A stretch of DNA of 64,000 nt from Mumia quercus (lineage in GTDB: Bacteria > Actinomycetota > Actinomycetes > Propionibacteriales > Nocardioidaceae). The position numbers and the translations under genes were made by a program. Location: the NCBI RefSeq assembly GCF_025506335.1, contig NZ_JANZYO010000001.1:154064-218063 (forward strand). Direction: 5' to 3'. Below the pieces are notes generated by a model. The model searched no databases. It was not told the DNA's origin and was given only the letters and a program-made list of their open reading frames with translations. How positions within the stretch are numbered: the first letter of the stretch is position 1; each line of letters opens with the position of its first letter. Of the stretch, positions 27,680 through 36,705 are shown piece after piece.

Positions 27680-28363
27680 GTGCGCAGGACGGCTGTGGCG
27701 CTGGTGGCGCTCGGGGTGCTCGCCGCGGGCTGCGGCTCCGACGATGGGCCCGCGAAGGAGGCCTCGGCGCAGGAGACGACGCCCACGTCGGCTCCGACGC
27801 CGCCGCTGTCCGGAGGGCAGATCGACCCCGCGGGCTACGAGTCGCCGGAGTCGGTCGCCGCCGAGTCGCCGGTCGTCGTGATCGGTGCGGTCGAGGCGTG
27901 GGAGAAGGGGCCGCAGGTCGTCCTCGACGACGGCTCGACGCGCGGGGGGCCAGAGCGGCTCGGCTTCTCGGTGCTCGTGATCGCGGCCGACCAGGTCATC
28001 AAGGATGACAAGGGCCTGGTCACCGGGTCGCGGATCTACGTCCCGGTCGCCGACGAGGTCGCGAACCTGAGCGCGCTGGCACCGGTCGGGTCGAACGTCG
28101 CCTTCATCGGGGGCGCCGACACCGGCCTCGCGATGTTCGACGCCGACCAGTACGAGGTGTCCGACCCCGAGGCGGGGGTGGAGGATGGGGCGACGCTGCT
28201 CTGGGCCACACCGCAGGGGGTGACCGTGGAGACCGAGAGCGGCGCGCTCGTGCACGCCGACCCGTCCGCCCGGGACGCGGTGTGGAAGGACGTGGCGAGC
28301 CTTCCCGACGAAGAACAGTTCGGGATGGTGGCGCAGCGCTTGATGGCGCTCTCGCGAGGCTGA
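27680..28363 (+). CDS. Secreted lipoprotein of unknown function
   Basis: A 227-aa protein with a lipoprotein signal (basic start, hydrophobic core, lipobox LAAGCG with cysteine near residue 18), a Ser/Thr/Pro linker, and a beta-rich domain of about 170 residues (SPVVVIGAVEAWEKG, GSRIYVPVADEV). I do not recognise the domain. The GTG start is two bases after the topA stop, so it is probably cotranscribed; it may be the first gene of an accessory stretch that separates topA from the kinase fusion. Confidence 0.7.
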   Translation: MRRTAVALVALGVLAAGCGSDDGPAKEASAQETTPTSAPTPPLSGGQIDPAGYESPESVAAESPVVVIGAVEAWEKGPQVVLDDGSTRGGPERLGFSVLVIAADQVIKDDKGLVTGSRIYVPVADEVANLSALAPVGSNVAFIGGADTGLAMFDADQYEVSDPEAGVEDGATLLWATPQGVTVETESGALVHADPSARDAVWKDVASLPDEEQFGMVAQRLMALSRG

Positions 28364-28382
28364 GCGCGCTTAGGATCGACGC

Positions 28383-29738
28383 GTGGCGAACGTCGATGTG
28401 ATCGTGGTCGGAGCGGGTGTCGCTGGTCTCGTGACTGCGGACCGCGTACGCGCGGCGGGGCGCAGCGTCGTCGTGCTGGAGGCACGTGACCGGGTGGGCG
28501 GGCGTACGCTCACCGAGCCCGTGCCCGGGGTGGACGGCCTCGTGGTCGACTCCGGTGCGGCGTGGGTGGCTCCCGACCACCACCTCCTGTGCGCCGAGCT
28601 CGAGCGGTTCGGCCTGGAGACGACACCGCAGGCGGGCCCCGGCGACGCGCTCGCGTCGCTGCGGGGCAAGACCCGCCGCTTCGCCGAAGCCGGCCGCCCG
28701 CTCGACCCGGTCACGACCGCCGACGTGGCGCAGGCGATGGTGCGCTTCGGCGCTGCGGCGGAGCACGTCGATCTCGCCGCCCCGTGGCGCGGCCACCACG
28801 CGGCGCGGTACGACGCCCAGACCTTCGAGAGCTGGATCCGGCGCACGTGCGTCACGCCGAAGGGCCGCGACTACTTCCGGCTCGTCTGCGAGGCGGTCCT
28901 CGCCACCGAGCCCCAGAACGTCTCGCTGCTCCACATGCTGTTCTACGCCCGCTCCGGAGGGGGTCTGCTGCACCTCGTCACGACCGGTGGGGGCGCGCAG
29001 GACGCACGCGTCGTCGGCGGCATGCAGCAGGTCTCGGAGCGGCTGGCCGACGGGCTCGGCATGTGGGTGCGGCTGCAGGAGCCGGTGACGACGATCGTCC
29101 ACGACGCCGACGGGGTCTCGGTGCACAGCGAGTCCGGGGCCACGACTGCCCACCGTGTCGTCGTCACGGTGCCGCCGGCCCTCGCCTCGTCGATCGAGTA
29201 TCTGCCCGGACTCCCGCACGAGCGGACCCAGCTCGTCCAGCGGATGCCGCACGGAAGCGTCGTAAAGTGCCACGCGGTCTACTCGCGCCCGTTCTGGCAC
29301 GACCTCGCACTCTCGGGTGAGATCGTCTCCGACGAAGGGCCGTCCAAGGTCGTCTTCGACACCACGCCGCCCGGCTCCAAGTACGGAGTCCTGACCGTCC
29401 TCGTCGAGGGCGAGGACGCGTTGCGCCTCGGCGTACGCGGCCCGGCGCGTGCCCGTACCGAGGTGCTCCGAGGGCTCGCCGAGCACCTCGGTCCGCGTGC
29501 GATGGACCCCGTGGCGTTTGTCTCGCGCGACTGGACGGCGGAGGAGTGGACGCGCGGCTGCTACGGCGCTCACCTTCCGCCCGGCGCGTGGACGCAGGTC
29601 GGCTCGGCCCTGCGCGCGCCGGTGGGGCGCATCCACTGGGCCGGTACGGAGACCGCCGAGCGCTGGTGCGGCTACGTCGACGGGGCGATCGCGTCGGGTG
29701 AGCGCGCCGCCGCCGAGGTGCTCGCCGTGCTGCCCTGA
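28383..29738 (+). CDS. Flavin monoamine oxidase-type amine oxidase
   Basis: A 451-aa cytoplasmic FAD enzyme: dinucleotide-binding GAGVAGL (residues 10-16), VVLEARDRVGGRT, and the C-terminal FAD motif IHWAGTETAERWCGYVDGAI. These are the features of the monoamine/putrescine oxidase family, which oxidises primary amines to aldehydes with release of ammonia and peroxide. The substrate cannot be read from the sequence. TAGGAT ends six bases before the GTG, so the mRNA is likely leaderless. The 20-bp gap to the convergent response regulator contains CCGCGGCCGCGG, a possible small hairpin. Confidence 0.9.
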   Translation: MANVDVIVVGAGVAGLVTADRVRAAGRSVVVLEARDRVGGRTLTEPVPGVDGLVVDSGAAWVAPDHHLLCAELERFGLETTPQAGPGDALASLRGKTRRFAEAGRPLDPVTTADVAQAMVRFGAAAEHVDLAAPWRGHHAARYDAQTFESWIRRTCVTPKGRDYFRLVCEAVLATEPQNVSLLHMLFYARSGGGLLHLVTTGGGAQDARVVGGMQQVSERLADGLGMWVRLQEPVTTIVHDADGVSVHSESGATTAHRVVVTVPPALASSIEYLPGLPHERTQLVQRMPHGSVVKCHAVYSRPFWHDLALSGEIVSDEGPSKVVFDTTPPGSKYGVLTVLVEGEDALRLGVRGPARARTEVLRGLAEHLGPRAMDPVAFVSRDWTAEEWTRGCYGAHLPPGAWTQVGSALRAPVGRIHWAGTETAERWCGYVDGAIASGERAAAEVLAVLP

Positions 29739-29758
29739 CGGGCGCCGCGGCCGCGGGG

Positions 29759-30427
29759 TCAGGCGTCGCGCTCGCGCGGGCGCACGAGCCCCGACTCGTA
29801 CGCGAAGACGACGAGCTGGGCGCGGTCCCGTACGCCCGTCTTCGTCATCGCACGACTCACGTGCGTCTTCGCGGTGGTCGGGCTGACGACCAGGCGCTCG
29901 GCGATCTCGTCGTTGCTCAACCCGTACCCGACGAGCGCCACGACCTCCCGCTCGCGCGCGGTCAGCGCCTCAAGGCTCGAGACAGAGACGACCTCCGCGG
30001 GCCGGGCGACGAACTCGCTGATCAGCCGCCGGGTGATCCCCGGGGACAGGAGCGCGTCACCGTCGGCGACGACCCGCAGCGCCTGCACGATCTCGTCGGG
30101 CGCGGTGTCCTTCACGAGGAAGCCGCTCGCGCCCGCCCGCAGGGCGTCGAAGACGTACTCGTCCAGGCCGTAGTTGGTGAGCACGACGACCCGGACCGCC
30201 GCGAGCCTCTCGTCGTCGACGATGCGCCGGGTCGCCGCGATCCCGTCGAGGACCGGCATCTGTACGTCCATGAGCACGAGGTCCGGGCGGTGCTCCAGGG
30301 CGAGCTCGTACGCGCCCGCGCCGTCCTCGGCCTCGGCCACGACCTCGAGGTCGTCCTCGGAGTCGAGCAGCGCCCGCAGGCCCGTACGGATCAGCGGCTG
30401 GTCGTCGACGAGCAGGACGCGGATCAC
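29759..30427 (-). CDS. NarL/LuxR-family response regulator
   Basis: A 222-aa regulator. The receiver domain has D8/D9 and phospho-acceptor D54 (LVLMDVQMP) and the conserved lysine in FLVKDTAPDE; the LuxR HTH is at about 155-210 (LTAREREVVALVGYG ... VSPTTAKTHVSRAMTK). It is encoded after the histidine kinase with a four-base overlap. Targets are unknown; the DrrAB-type exporter transcribed away from the kinase is the natural candidate. Confidence 0.92.
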   Translation of the reverse strand: MIRVLLVDDQPLIRTGLRALLDSEDDLEVVAEAEDGAGAYELALEHRPDLVLMDVQMPVLDGIAATRRIVDDERLAAVRVVVLTNYGLDEYVFDALRAGASGFLVKDTAPDEIVQALRVVADGDALLSPGITRRLISEFVARPAEVVSVSSLEALTAREREVVALVGYGLSNDEIAERLVVSPTTAKTHVSRAMTKTGVRDRAQLVVFAYESGLVRPRERDA

Positions 30428-31212
30428 GCCGAGACCTCGGCGGGACCACCGAGCGGCAGCCGGGCGACGACCGAGAACCCGCCATCAGGGCGGTGGCCCG
30501 CGCTCAGCTCCCCGCCGAGGGCCGTCGTCCGCTCGCGCATCCCGACGAGCCCGAGCCCGGGGCGCGACCGCCCGTCAGCCGACGGGAGGACGCGACCGTC
30601 GTCGTCGACCCGCACGGTCACCGCGTCGACGGCGTACTCGACGACGACCCGCGCCTCGGCGCCGCCCGCGTGCCGCGCGACGTTCGTGAGGGCCTCCTGC
30701 ACGATGCGGTACGCAGCGGAGTCGACCTCCGGAGGCACGGGTCGCCGCTCGCCCGAGACGCGGAGCCGCGGCTCGATCCCGGCGTGGCTGCTGCGGGCGA
30801 GCAGGCGCGGCAGGTCGTCGAGCCCGTAGCCGTTCGCCTGGTCGTCGCGGCGCAGCACACTGAGCGTCTCGCGCAGCTCGCGCGCCGCGTCACCAGCCGC
30901 CTCCTGGATCGCCGAGAGCGCGACCGGCACCTCCTCGCCGCGCTTGCGGGCGAGGTGGGCGGCCACGCCGGCCTGCATGGTGACCACCGAGATGCTGTGG
31001 GTGAGCGAGTCGTGGAGCTCGCGGGCGATGCGCAGCTGCTCTTCGGCGACCCGGCGCCGCAGGACCTCTTCGCGGACGCGTTCGGCCTCGGCGAGCCGGT
31101 CCTCGAGCGCTGCCATCCGGGCCCGCCACTGGTGCGCGGCGGCCACCGCGACGAGTCCGGAGACGAACCAGCCCGCCGCATAGAACCGCTTCCAACCCCG
31201 GTCAGTGCGCAC
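30424..31212 (-). CDS. Histidine kinase with a very short sensor
   Basis: A 262-aa HisKA_3-type kinase: H-box ELHDSLTHSIS with H67, and an HATPase_c domain with VQEALTNVARHA and GLGLVGMRERTTALGG. Only one hydrophobic segment (about residues 11-27) lies before the coiled region (30-60), whereas partners of NarL-type regulators with exporters usually carry four to six helices. Either the sensor part has been lost or it senses through the single helix. I saw no better upstream start. Confidence 0.88.
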   Translation of the reverse strand: MRTDRGWKRFYAAGWFVSGLVAVAAAHQWRARMAALEDRLAEAERVREEVLRRRVAEEQLRIARELHDSLTHSISVVTMQAGVAAHLARKRGEEVPVALSAIQEAAGDAARELRETLSVLRRDDQANGYGLDDLPRLLARSSHAGIEPRLRVSGERRPVPPEVDSAAYRIVQEALTNVARHAGGAEARVVVEYAVDAVTVRVDDDGRVLPSADGRSRPGLGLVGMRERTTALGGELSAGHRPDGGFSVVARLPLGGPAEVSA

Positions 31213-31405
31213 CTGTGCACTGTAGGCGAGCCGCGGGCCTCCTCACATCCGTCGCAGGGAGCATGCGCCGCGTCCTCCCCAGGGAGTACGGACGGGGTCG
31301 AGCGTGCCCGTACGAGGTCTGCGCAAGTGCCCTCTCCGGGACGACGACGCGACCCCGCACGCCGTCGGAGTCTGGTGGTCGTCCCCACGACCCAGGAGGA
31401 GACCC

Positions 31406-32371
31406 ATGGACCGACTTCCGGAGAACGCCGTCGAGGCGGCCGGGCTCGTCAAGAGGTTCGGCGCGACGCGTGCCCTCGACGGCCTCGACCTGATCGTGCC
31501 CGCCAGCGGCGTCTACGGCCTGCTCGGCCCCAACGGTGCAGGCAAGACGACGACGGTGCGGCTGCTGGCGACGCTGGTGCGCCCGGACAGCGGCACCGCC
31601 CGCGTCCTGGGTCACGACGTCGTCACCGACGCGGCCGCGGTGCGGCGGGAGATCGCGCTGACCGGCCAGTTCGCGTCGGTCGACACCGACCTCACGGGCC
31701 GCGAGAACCTCGTGCTGCAGGCCCGGCTGCTCGGGCGCTCGCGGCGCGAGGCCCACGAGCGGGCGGAGGAGCTGCTCGCCGCGTTCGACCTGGAGGACGC
31801 GGCCGACCGGCTGGCGCAGACCTACTCCGGCGGGATGCAGCGCCGCCTCGACCTCGCGGTCGGCCTCGTACGGACGCCTCGGCTGCTGTTCCTCGACGAG
31901 CCGACCACCGGGCTCGATCCGCGCAGCCGTCGTCACGTCTGGGACGTCGTCCGCGAACTGGTGGGGCGTGGGTCGACGGTCCTGCTCACCACCCAGTACC
32001 TCGACGAGGCCGACCGGCTCGCCGACCGCGTCGGGGTGGTGGCGAAGGGGCGGGTGATCGCGACCGGTACGCCCGACGAGCTGAAGCGCTCCCTCGGCGC
32101 CGACGTGGCGGAGATCCGGCTGGCAGGCGTCGCGGACGCGGTGACGGCGGCTCGGGCGCTCGCCGGCCTTGCCGACCCGTCCGCGCCGCCGCTCTCCCCG
32201 GTCGTGCAGGACGACGGCACCGCGCTCCTCTCCGTACCGCTCATCGCTCCGCTGCGCCGGATCCTCGACGTCGTCGATGACGCCGGCGTCATGATCGTCG
32301 GCCTGGACCTGCGTCACGCGACCCTCGACGAGGCGTTCCTCGCCCTCACCGACGAGGAGGCGCTGGTATGA
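31406..32371 (+). CDS. ABC exporter ATP-binding protein, DrrA type
   Basis: A 321-aa ATPase with Walker A GPNGAGKT (residues 41-48), signature SGGMQ (141-145), Walker B LFLDEP (161-166) and the DrrA-type C-terminal extension (ATLDEAFLALT). With the permease overlapping it, it forms a daunorubicin-resistance-type exporter for hydrophobic compounds; the real cargo is unknown. ATG 31406 has AGGAGGAG ideally placed; the long upstream open frame is not coding. Overlaps the permease gene by four bases. Confidence 0.9.
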   Translation: MDRLPENAVEAAGLVKRFGATRALDGLDLIVPASGVYGLLGPNGAGKTTTVRLLATLVRPDSGTARVLGHDVVTDAAAVRREIALTGQFASVDTDLTGRENLVLQARLLGRSRREAHERAEELLAAFDLEDAADRLAQTYSGGMQRRLDLAVGLVRTPRLLFLDEPTTGLDPRSRRHVWDVVRELVGRGSTVLLTTQYLDEADRLADRVGVVAKGRVIATGTPDELKRSLGADVAEIRLAGVADAVTAARALAGLADPSAPPLSPVVQDDGTALLSVPLIAPLRRILDVVDDAGVMIVGLDLRHATLDEAFLALTDEEALV

Positions 32372-33129
32372 CCACGGCCGTCGCGGACACGCGCGTCTTC
32401 GCGCGGCGCACGCTCCTCAAGCTGCGGCACACCCCGGAGCAGGCGGCCGACGCGATCCTCATCCCGTTCCTCTTCACGGTGCTGTTCACGTACCTGTTCG
32501 GAGGCGCCCTCGCAGGCTCCCCGCGGGCGTACGTGCAGTACCTGCTGCCGGGCACGCTGGTCATGGCGATCCTCCTCATGACCGTGTACGGCGGCCTGAC
32601 GCTGAACACCGACATGTCCCGCGGCGTCGTCGACCGCTTCCGGTCGCTGCCGATCTGGCAGGCGGCCCACGTCGTCGGCACCCTCCTGGGCGACGTGGGC
32701 CGCTACCTGGTCGCGGCCTCGCTCGTCGTCCTGCTCGGCCTGGCGATCGGGTGGCGTCCCGACGGCGGTCTGCCCGGCGTCGTCGCCGGTGTCGGGCTCG
32801 CGGTCGTCTTCGCGTACGCGCTCTCGTGGGTGTGGGCGTCGCTCGGGCTGCTCGCGCGCACGCCGCAGGCGGTCTCGATGCTCAGCTTCCTCATCCAGTT
32901 CCCGTTGACGTTCGTCAGCAACGCGTTCGTCGAGCCCGAGACGATGCCCGGCTGGCTCCAGGCGTGGGTCGACGTCAATCCCGTCAGCCTCCTCGTCACC
33001 GCCGAGCGCGCCCTCTTCGCCGGAACGGCGGACGTCGTCGACGTCGCGTGGGTCCTCGTGGCCTCGGCAGGACTCCTGGCCGTCTTCGCCCCGCTCACGC
33101 TCCACCTCTACCGAAGGAGATCAGCATGA
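32368..33129 (+). CDS. ABC exporter permease, DrrB type
   Basis: A 253-aa ABC-2 type permease with six hydrophobic helices and the family motif GVVDRFRSLPI. Starts within the DrrA stop (ATGA) and ends overlapping the next gene the same way, so the three genes form one translationally coupled operon. Confidence 0.9.
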   Translation: MTTAVADTRVFARRTLLKLRHTPEQAADAILIPFLFTVLFTYLFGGALAGSPRAYVQYLLPGTLVMAILLMTVYGGLTLNTDMSRGVVDRFRSLPIWQAAHVVGTLLGDVGRYLVAASLVVLLGLAIGWRPDGGLPGVVAGVGLAVVFAYALSWVWASLGLLARTPQAVSMLSFLIQFPLTFVSNAFVEPETMPGWLQAWVDVNPVSLLVTAERALFAGTADVVDVAWVLVASAGLLAVFAPLTLHLYRRRSA

Positions 33130-34385
33130 CCACGTACGGAACACCCGAGACCGTGGTGCACGCGCGCACCACCGCCGACGTCGCTGGGGCGATCCACCTC
33201 GCCCGTGACGCAGGCGTCCCGCTGACCGTCCGGAGCGGAGGGCACAGCGTCGCCGGCCACAGCACGGCCGACGGAGGCGTGCTGCTCGACCTGCGAGGAC
33301 TGCACCGCATCACGCTCCTCGACCGCGCACGCGGGCGGGTCCGGATCGGCGCCGGCGCCACCTGGGGGACGGTCGGGCGACGACTGGCCCCGTACGGACT
33401 GGCGATCACCGCCGGTGACACCGCGAGCGTCGGCGTCGGCGGGCTGACGCTCGGCGGCGGGATCGGCTGGATGGTGCGTCGGTACGGGCTGGCGGTCGAC
33501 TCGGTCGTCGGCGCCCACGTCGTCACAGCCGACGGACGTCTGCGCCACGTCGACGCCGCTCACGACCCCGACCTGTTCTGGGCGATCCGCGGCGGTGGCG
33601 GCAACGTCGGCGTCGTCACCACCCTCGACATGGAGGCGGCAGCGGTCTCCGAGGTCGTCTTCGGCGTGCTGTCGTACGAGGTGCGCGACGTCGGCGCCCT
33701 CGTCCGCGGGTGGCGCGACCACCTGCGGACGAGCGACGACCGGCTGACCTCAGTCCTCGCGCTGACGCCCGAGACGCCCATGGGTCCGGCGCAGGCGGTC
33801 GTCCAGTGGTGCTTCGCCGAGCCCGACCACGCCGGCGCGACGAGGGCGACCGCCGGGCTCCGCGCACTGGGGACGGTCCTGGCCGACGAGTACGCGGTGG
33901 TCCCGTACCCCGACGTCCTCGAGGAGCACGACATGCCGGAGGGCATGCAGGTCGCGATGCGCAACGCCCTCGTGCCTGCGCTCACCGACGACGCGATCGA
34001 CGCCGCGCTCGCCCTGCGTGACGCGGCACCGACCGTGATCGCGCTGCGCGGACTCGGGGGTGCCGTGAGATGGGTGGCGCCCGACGCGACGGCGTTCGCG
34101 CACCGTGACGCCGAGGCGATGGTCCTTGCGGCACGGATGGCCCCTCCGGGCGCTCCCGCGCCGTCGCTCGGCGGGTCGGGTGACGACTGGGAGGCCGTCG
34201 CGCGCCATGGCACCGGCGCGTACGTCGGTTTCCTCGACGGCGCGGACCCTGACGCCGCGCGGCTCGTCTACCCGCCGGAGACGTACGCGCGGCTGGCGGC
34301 GGTCAAGGCGGCGTACGACCCGGACAACCTGTTCCGGAGCAACCACAACGTCCCGCCGGCCCGGACGACCGAACCCGTGCGGTAG
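33126..34385 (+). CDS. FAD-linked oxidase (PCMH/BBE family)
   Basis: A 419-aa enzyme with the PCMH FAD domain: H40 in RSGGHSVAGHS is the expected covalent flavin ligand, and GLTLGGGIGWMVRRYGL is the second FAD contact. No cysteine appears at the second, bicovalent position, so a single link is likely. The BBE domain closes the protein (YDPDNLFRSNHNVPP). Family members oxidise sugars, alkaloids or other secondary alcohols. AAGGAG lies 8 bases before the ATG; coupling to the DrrAB genes suggests it modifies or detoxifies the exported compound. Confidence 0.88.
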   Translation: MTTYGTPETVVHARTTADVAGAIHLARDAGVPLTVRSGGHSVAGHSTADGGVLLDLRGLHRITLLDRARGRVRIGAGATWGTVGRRLAPYGLAITAGDTASVGVGGLTLGGGIGWMVRRYGLAVDSVVGAHVVTADGRLRHVDAAHDPDLFWAIRGGGGNVGVVTTLDMEAAAVSEVVFGVLSYEVRDVGALVRGWRDHLRTSDDRLTSVLALTPETPMGPAQAVVQWCFAEPDHAGATRATAGLRALGTVLADEYAVVPYPDVLEEHDMPEGMQVAMRNALVPALTDDAIDAALALRDAAPTVIALRGLGGAVRWVAPDATAFAHRDAEAMVLAARMAPPGAPAPSLGGSGDDWEAVARHGTGAYVGFLDGADPDAARLVYPPETYARLAAVKAAYDPDNLFRSNHNVPPARTTEPVR

Positions 34386-34470
34386 GACGGGGTGTACGCC
34401 GCGTCACCTCCGGGTCGGCTCAGGGACGCGCCGGAGCCGCGCTGACGGTCAGGATGGATAGGCTGAACCG

Positions 34471-36705
34471 GTGGCATACGACCCTGGAGGCACCGAAGCC
34501 GACACCGACGTGAACGGGATCCGCACGGTCATGCGCATCCCGGTGTTCCGCCGGTTCTGGGCTGCGCTGGGGCTGGCGTCCCTCGCCGACTGGATCGGCC
34601 TGCTGGCGCTCACCGCCTTCGCCAACTCGCTCGCCGAGGGTTACGCCGGCAAGAACTTCGCCATCGCTGCCGTCCTCTTCGCCCGGTTGGCGCCGGCGCT
34701 GGTGATCGGTCCGTTCGGCGGCTACATCGCCGACCGCATGGACCGCCGGATCACCCTGACGGCCGGTCTCCTGTTGCGCGCGGTGATCTTCGCGAGCATC
34801 CCGCTGGTCGGCACGCTGTGGTGGCTGGTGGTCGCGACCGTGCTCATCGAGGCCGTCAACGCAGTCTGGATGCCGACGAAGGACGCGACTGTCCCGACGC
34901 TCGTCGCCCGCGAGAACCTTGAGGACGCCAACCGCCTCAACCTCGCCACCACGTACGGGTCGGCGCTGCCCGCGGCGGCGCTGTTCATCATCACGACCTG
35001 GGTCACGAAGGCGGTCGACGGCCTCTTCGGCCTGTCGATCCCTGACGTCGACCCGACGATGTACCTGGTAGCCGTCCTGTTCGCGCTGGGCGGTCTGATC
35101 TTCCTCGGCGCCCGTGACATCCCGGCCGGCGCAGCCGCCGACGAGCAGGTCGGGGTCTGGCGCACCATCGCCGACGGGTGGGCGTACGTGTTCCGGACGC
35201 CGCTAGTGCGAGGCCTGGTCCTCGGCATCGTCGGTGCCTTCGGGTGCGGCGGCGTCGTCATCGGTCTCGGACGCGTCTTCGTCGGCGACCTCGGCGCGGG
35301 CGACCCGGGCTACGGCACGCTGTTCGGCGCCGTGTTCCTGGGCCTCGGCCTGGGGATGTGGCGTGGGCCGAAGGTCTTGCCGCAGGTGAGCCGACCGCGG
35401 ATGTTCGGCGTCGCGCTCGTCGGAGCCGGCCTCGCCCTCCTCGTCGTCGCGGTGATCCACAACATGGCGCTCGTGACGATCTTCGTCACGATCGTCGGGT
35501 TCTGCGCAGGCATCGCCTGGATCACCGGCTACACGCTGCTCGGGCTGGAGGTCGACGAGGAGATGCGCGGGCGCACCTTCGCGTTCGTGCAGTCGCTCGT
35601 CCGGCTCGTCCTCTCCGCCGTGCTCGCGATCGCCCCGCTGATCGCCGGCCTCATCGGCACCCACACGATCGAGCTGCGCGACCTCGGCAACTTCACCTAC
35701 ACCGGCACGCAAATCGAGATCCTCATCGCGGCCCTCATCGCGACCGCCTTCGGCGTCGTCTCGTTCCGCCAGATGAACGACCGGCACGGACTCTCGCTGA
35801 TCTCCGAGCTCAAGCAGGACCCCCGGACCGCGCCGTCGTACTCGACGAGCGGTCTGTTCATCGCCTTCGAGGGCGGCGAGGGTGCCGGCAAGTCCACTCA
35901 GGCGTGGATGCTCGCCGAGGCGTTGCGCGCAGAGGGGTACCGCGTCCTCCTGACCCGTGAGCCCGGGGCGACGCCGACCGGCGAGAAGATCCGCGCGATC
36001 CTGCTCGACCCCGCGACCGGCGAGCTCTCGCCGCGCGCCGAGGCCCTGCTGTACGCCGCCGACAAGGCCGACCACCTCGAGCAGGAGGTCAACCCAGCCC
36101 TCGCGGCAGGCGAGATCGTCATCACCGACCGCTACGTCGACTCCGCGCTGGCCTACCAGGCCGGTGGCCGCGAGCTCGACCTGGAAGAGGTCGAGGCAGT
36201 GGCCCGGTGGGCGACATCGCGGCTGCGGCCCCACCTGACCGTCCTTCTCGACGTGGACCCGACGCTGGGCCGCTCGCGCTTCGACGAGGCCGACCGGCTC
36301 GAGGCGGAGCCGACGGAGTTCCACCAGCGCGTTCGCGAGACCTTCCTCGCCCTCGCCGCCCAGGACCGGGACCACTACATGGTGCTGCGCGCCGACCGCG
36401 ACATCGTCGACATCGCCGACGCCGTGCTCGACCGGGTGCAGCCGCTCCTCAGCCACGTGGAGCGGGTGATCGCGCCGCTGCGCCCACCGCCGCCGGGGTC
36501 GCCGTTCGAGGAGCACGAGGGCGCGGACGTTAGCGCGGAGGACGAGACCACCCACCTCGACCCGAGCGCGCTCGAGCAGCGGCTCGAGTCGTTCGAGGAG
36601 GCGTTCGTCGGCTACGACACGGTGGCCGAGGGCGGCGACCCCGCGGCCGTCGACACGGACGAGCCGGACAACGACGGCGCGTTCGGACGGGGCCGGGAGC
36701 GGTGA
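34471..36705 (+). CDS. tmk: MFS transporter-thymidylate kinase fusion
   Basis: A 744-aa two-part protein. Residues about 20-440 are a 12-helix MFS transporter. From about 462 comes a full dTMP kinase: P-loop EGGEGAGKST (467-476), then REPGATPTG and the DRY motif ITDRYVDSALAYQ, and a LID region, so dTMP to dTDP conversion should be intact. After it lies an acidic tail of about 80 residues. The same fusion occurs in Streptomyces (SCO3542 type). TAGGCT is six bases before the GTG (leaderless). It is the only tmk seen here and is coupled to holB. Confidence 0.93.
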   Translation: MAYDPGGTEADTDVNGIRTVMRIPVFRRFWAALGLASLADWIGLLALTAFANSLAEGYAGKNFAIAAVLFARLAPALVIGPFGGYIADRMDRRITLTAGLLLRAVIFASIPLVGTLWWLVVATVLIEAVNAVWMPTKDATVPTLVARENLEDANRLNLATTYGSALPAAALFIITTWVTKAVDGLFGLSIPDVDPTMYLVAVLFALGGLIFLGARDIPAGAAADEQVGVWRTIADGWAYVFRTPLVRGLVLGIVGAFGCGGVVIGLGRVFVGDLGAGDPGYGTLFGAVFLGLGLGMWRGPKVLPQVSRPRMFGVALVGAGLALLVVAVIHNMALVTIFVTIVGFCAGIAWITGYTLLGLEVDEEMRGRTFAFVQSLVRLVLSAVLAIAPLIAGLIGTHTIELRDLGNFTYTGTQIEILIAALIATAFGVVSFRQMNDRHGLSLISELKQDPRTAPSYSTSGLFIAFEGGEGAGKSTQAWMLAEALRAEGYRVLLTREPGATPTGEKIRAILLDPATGELSPRAEALLYAADKADHLEQEVNPALAAGEIVITDRYVDSALAYQAGGRELDLEEVEAVARWATSRLRPHLTVLLDVDPTLGRSRFDEADRLEAEPTEFHQRVRETFLALAAQDRDHYMVLRADRDIVDIADAVLDRVQPLLSHVERVIAPLRPPPPGSPFEEHEGADVSAEDETTHLDPSALEQRLESFEEAFVGYDTVAEGGDPAAVDTDEPDNDGAFGRGRER

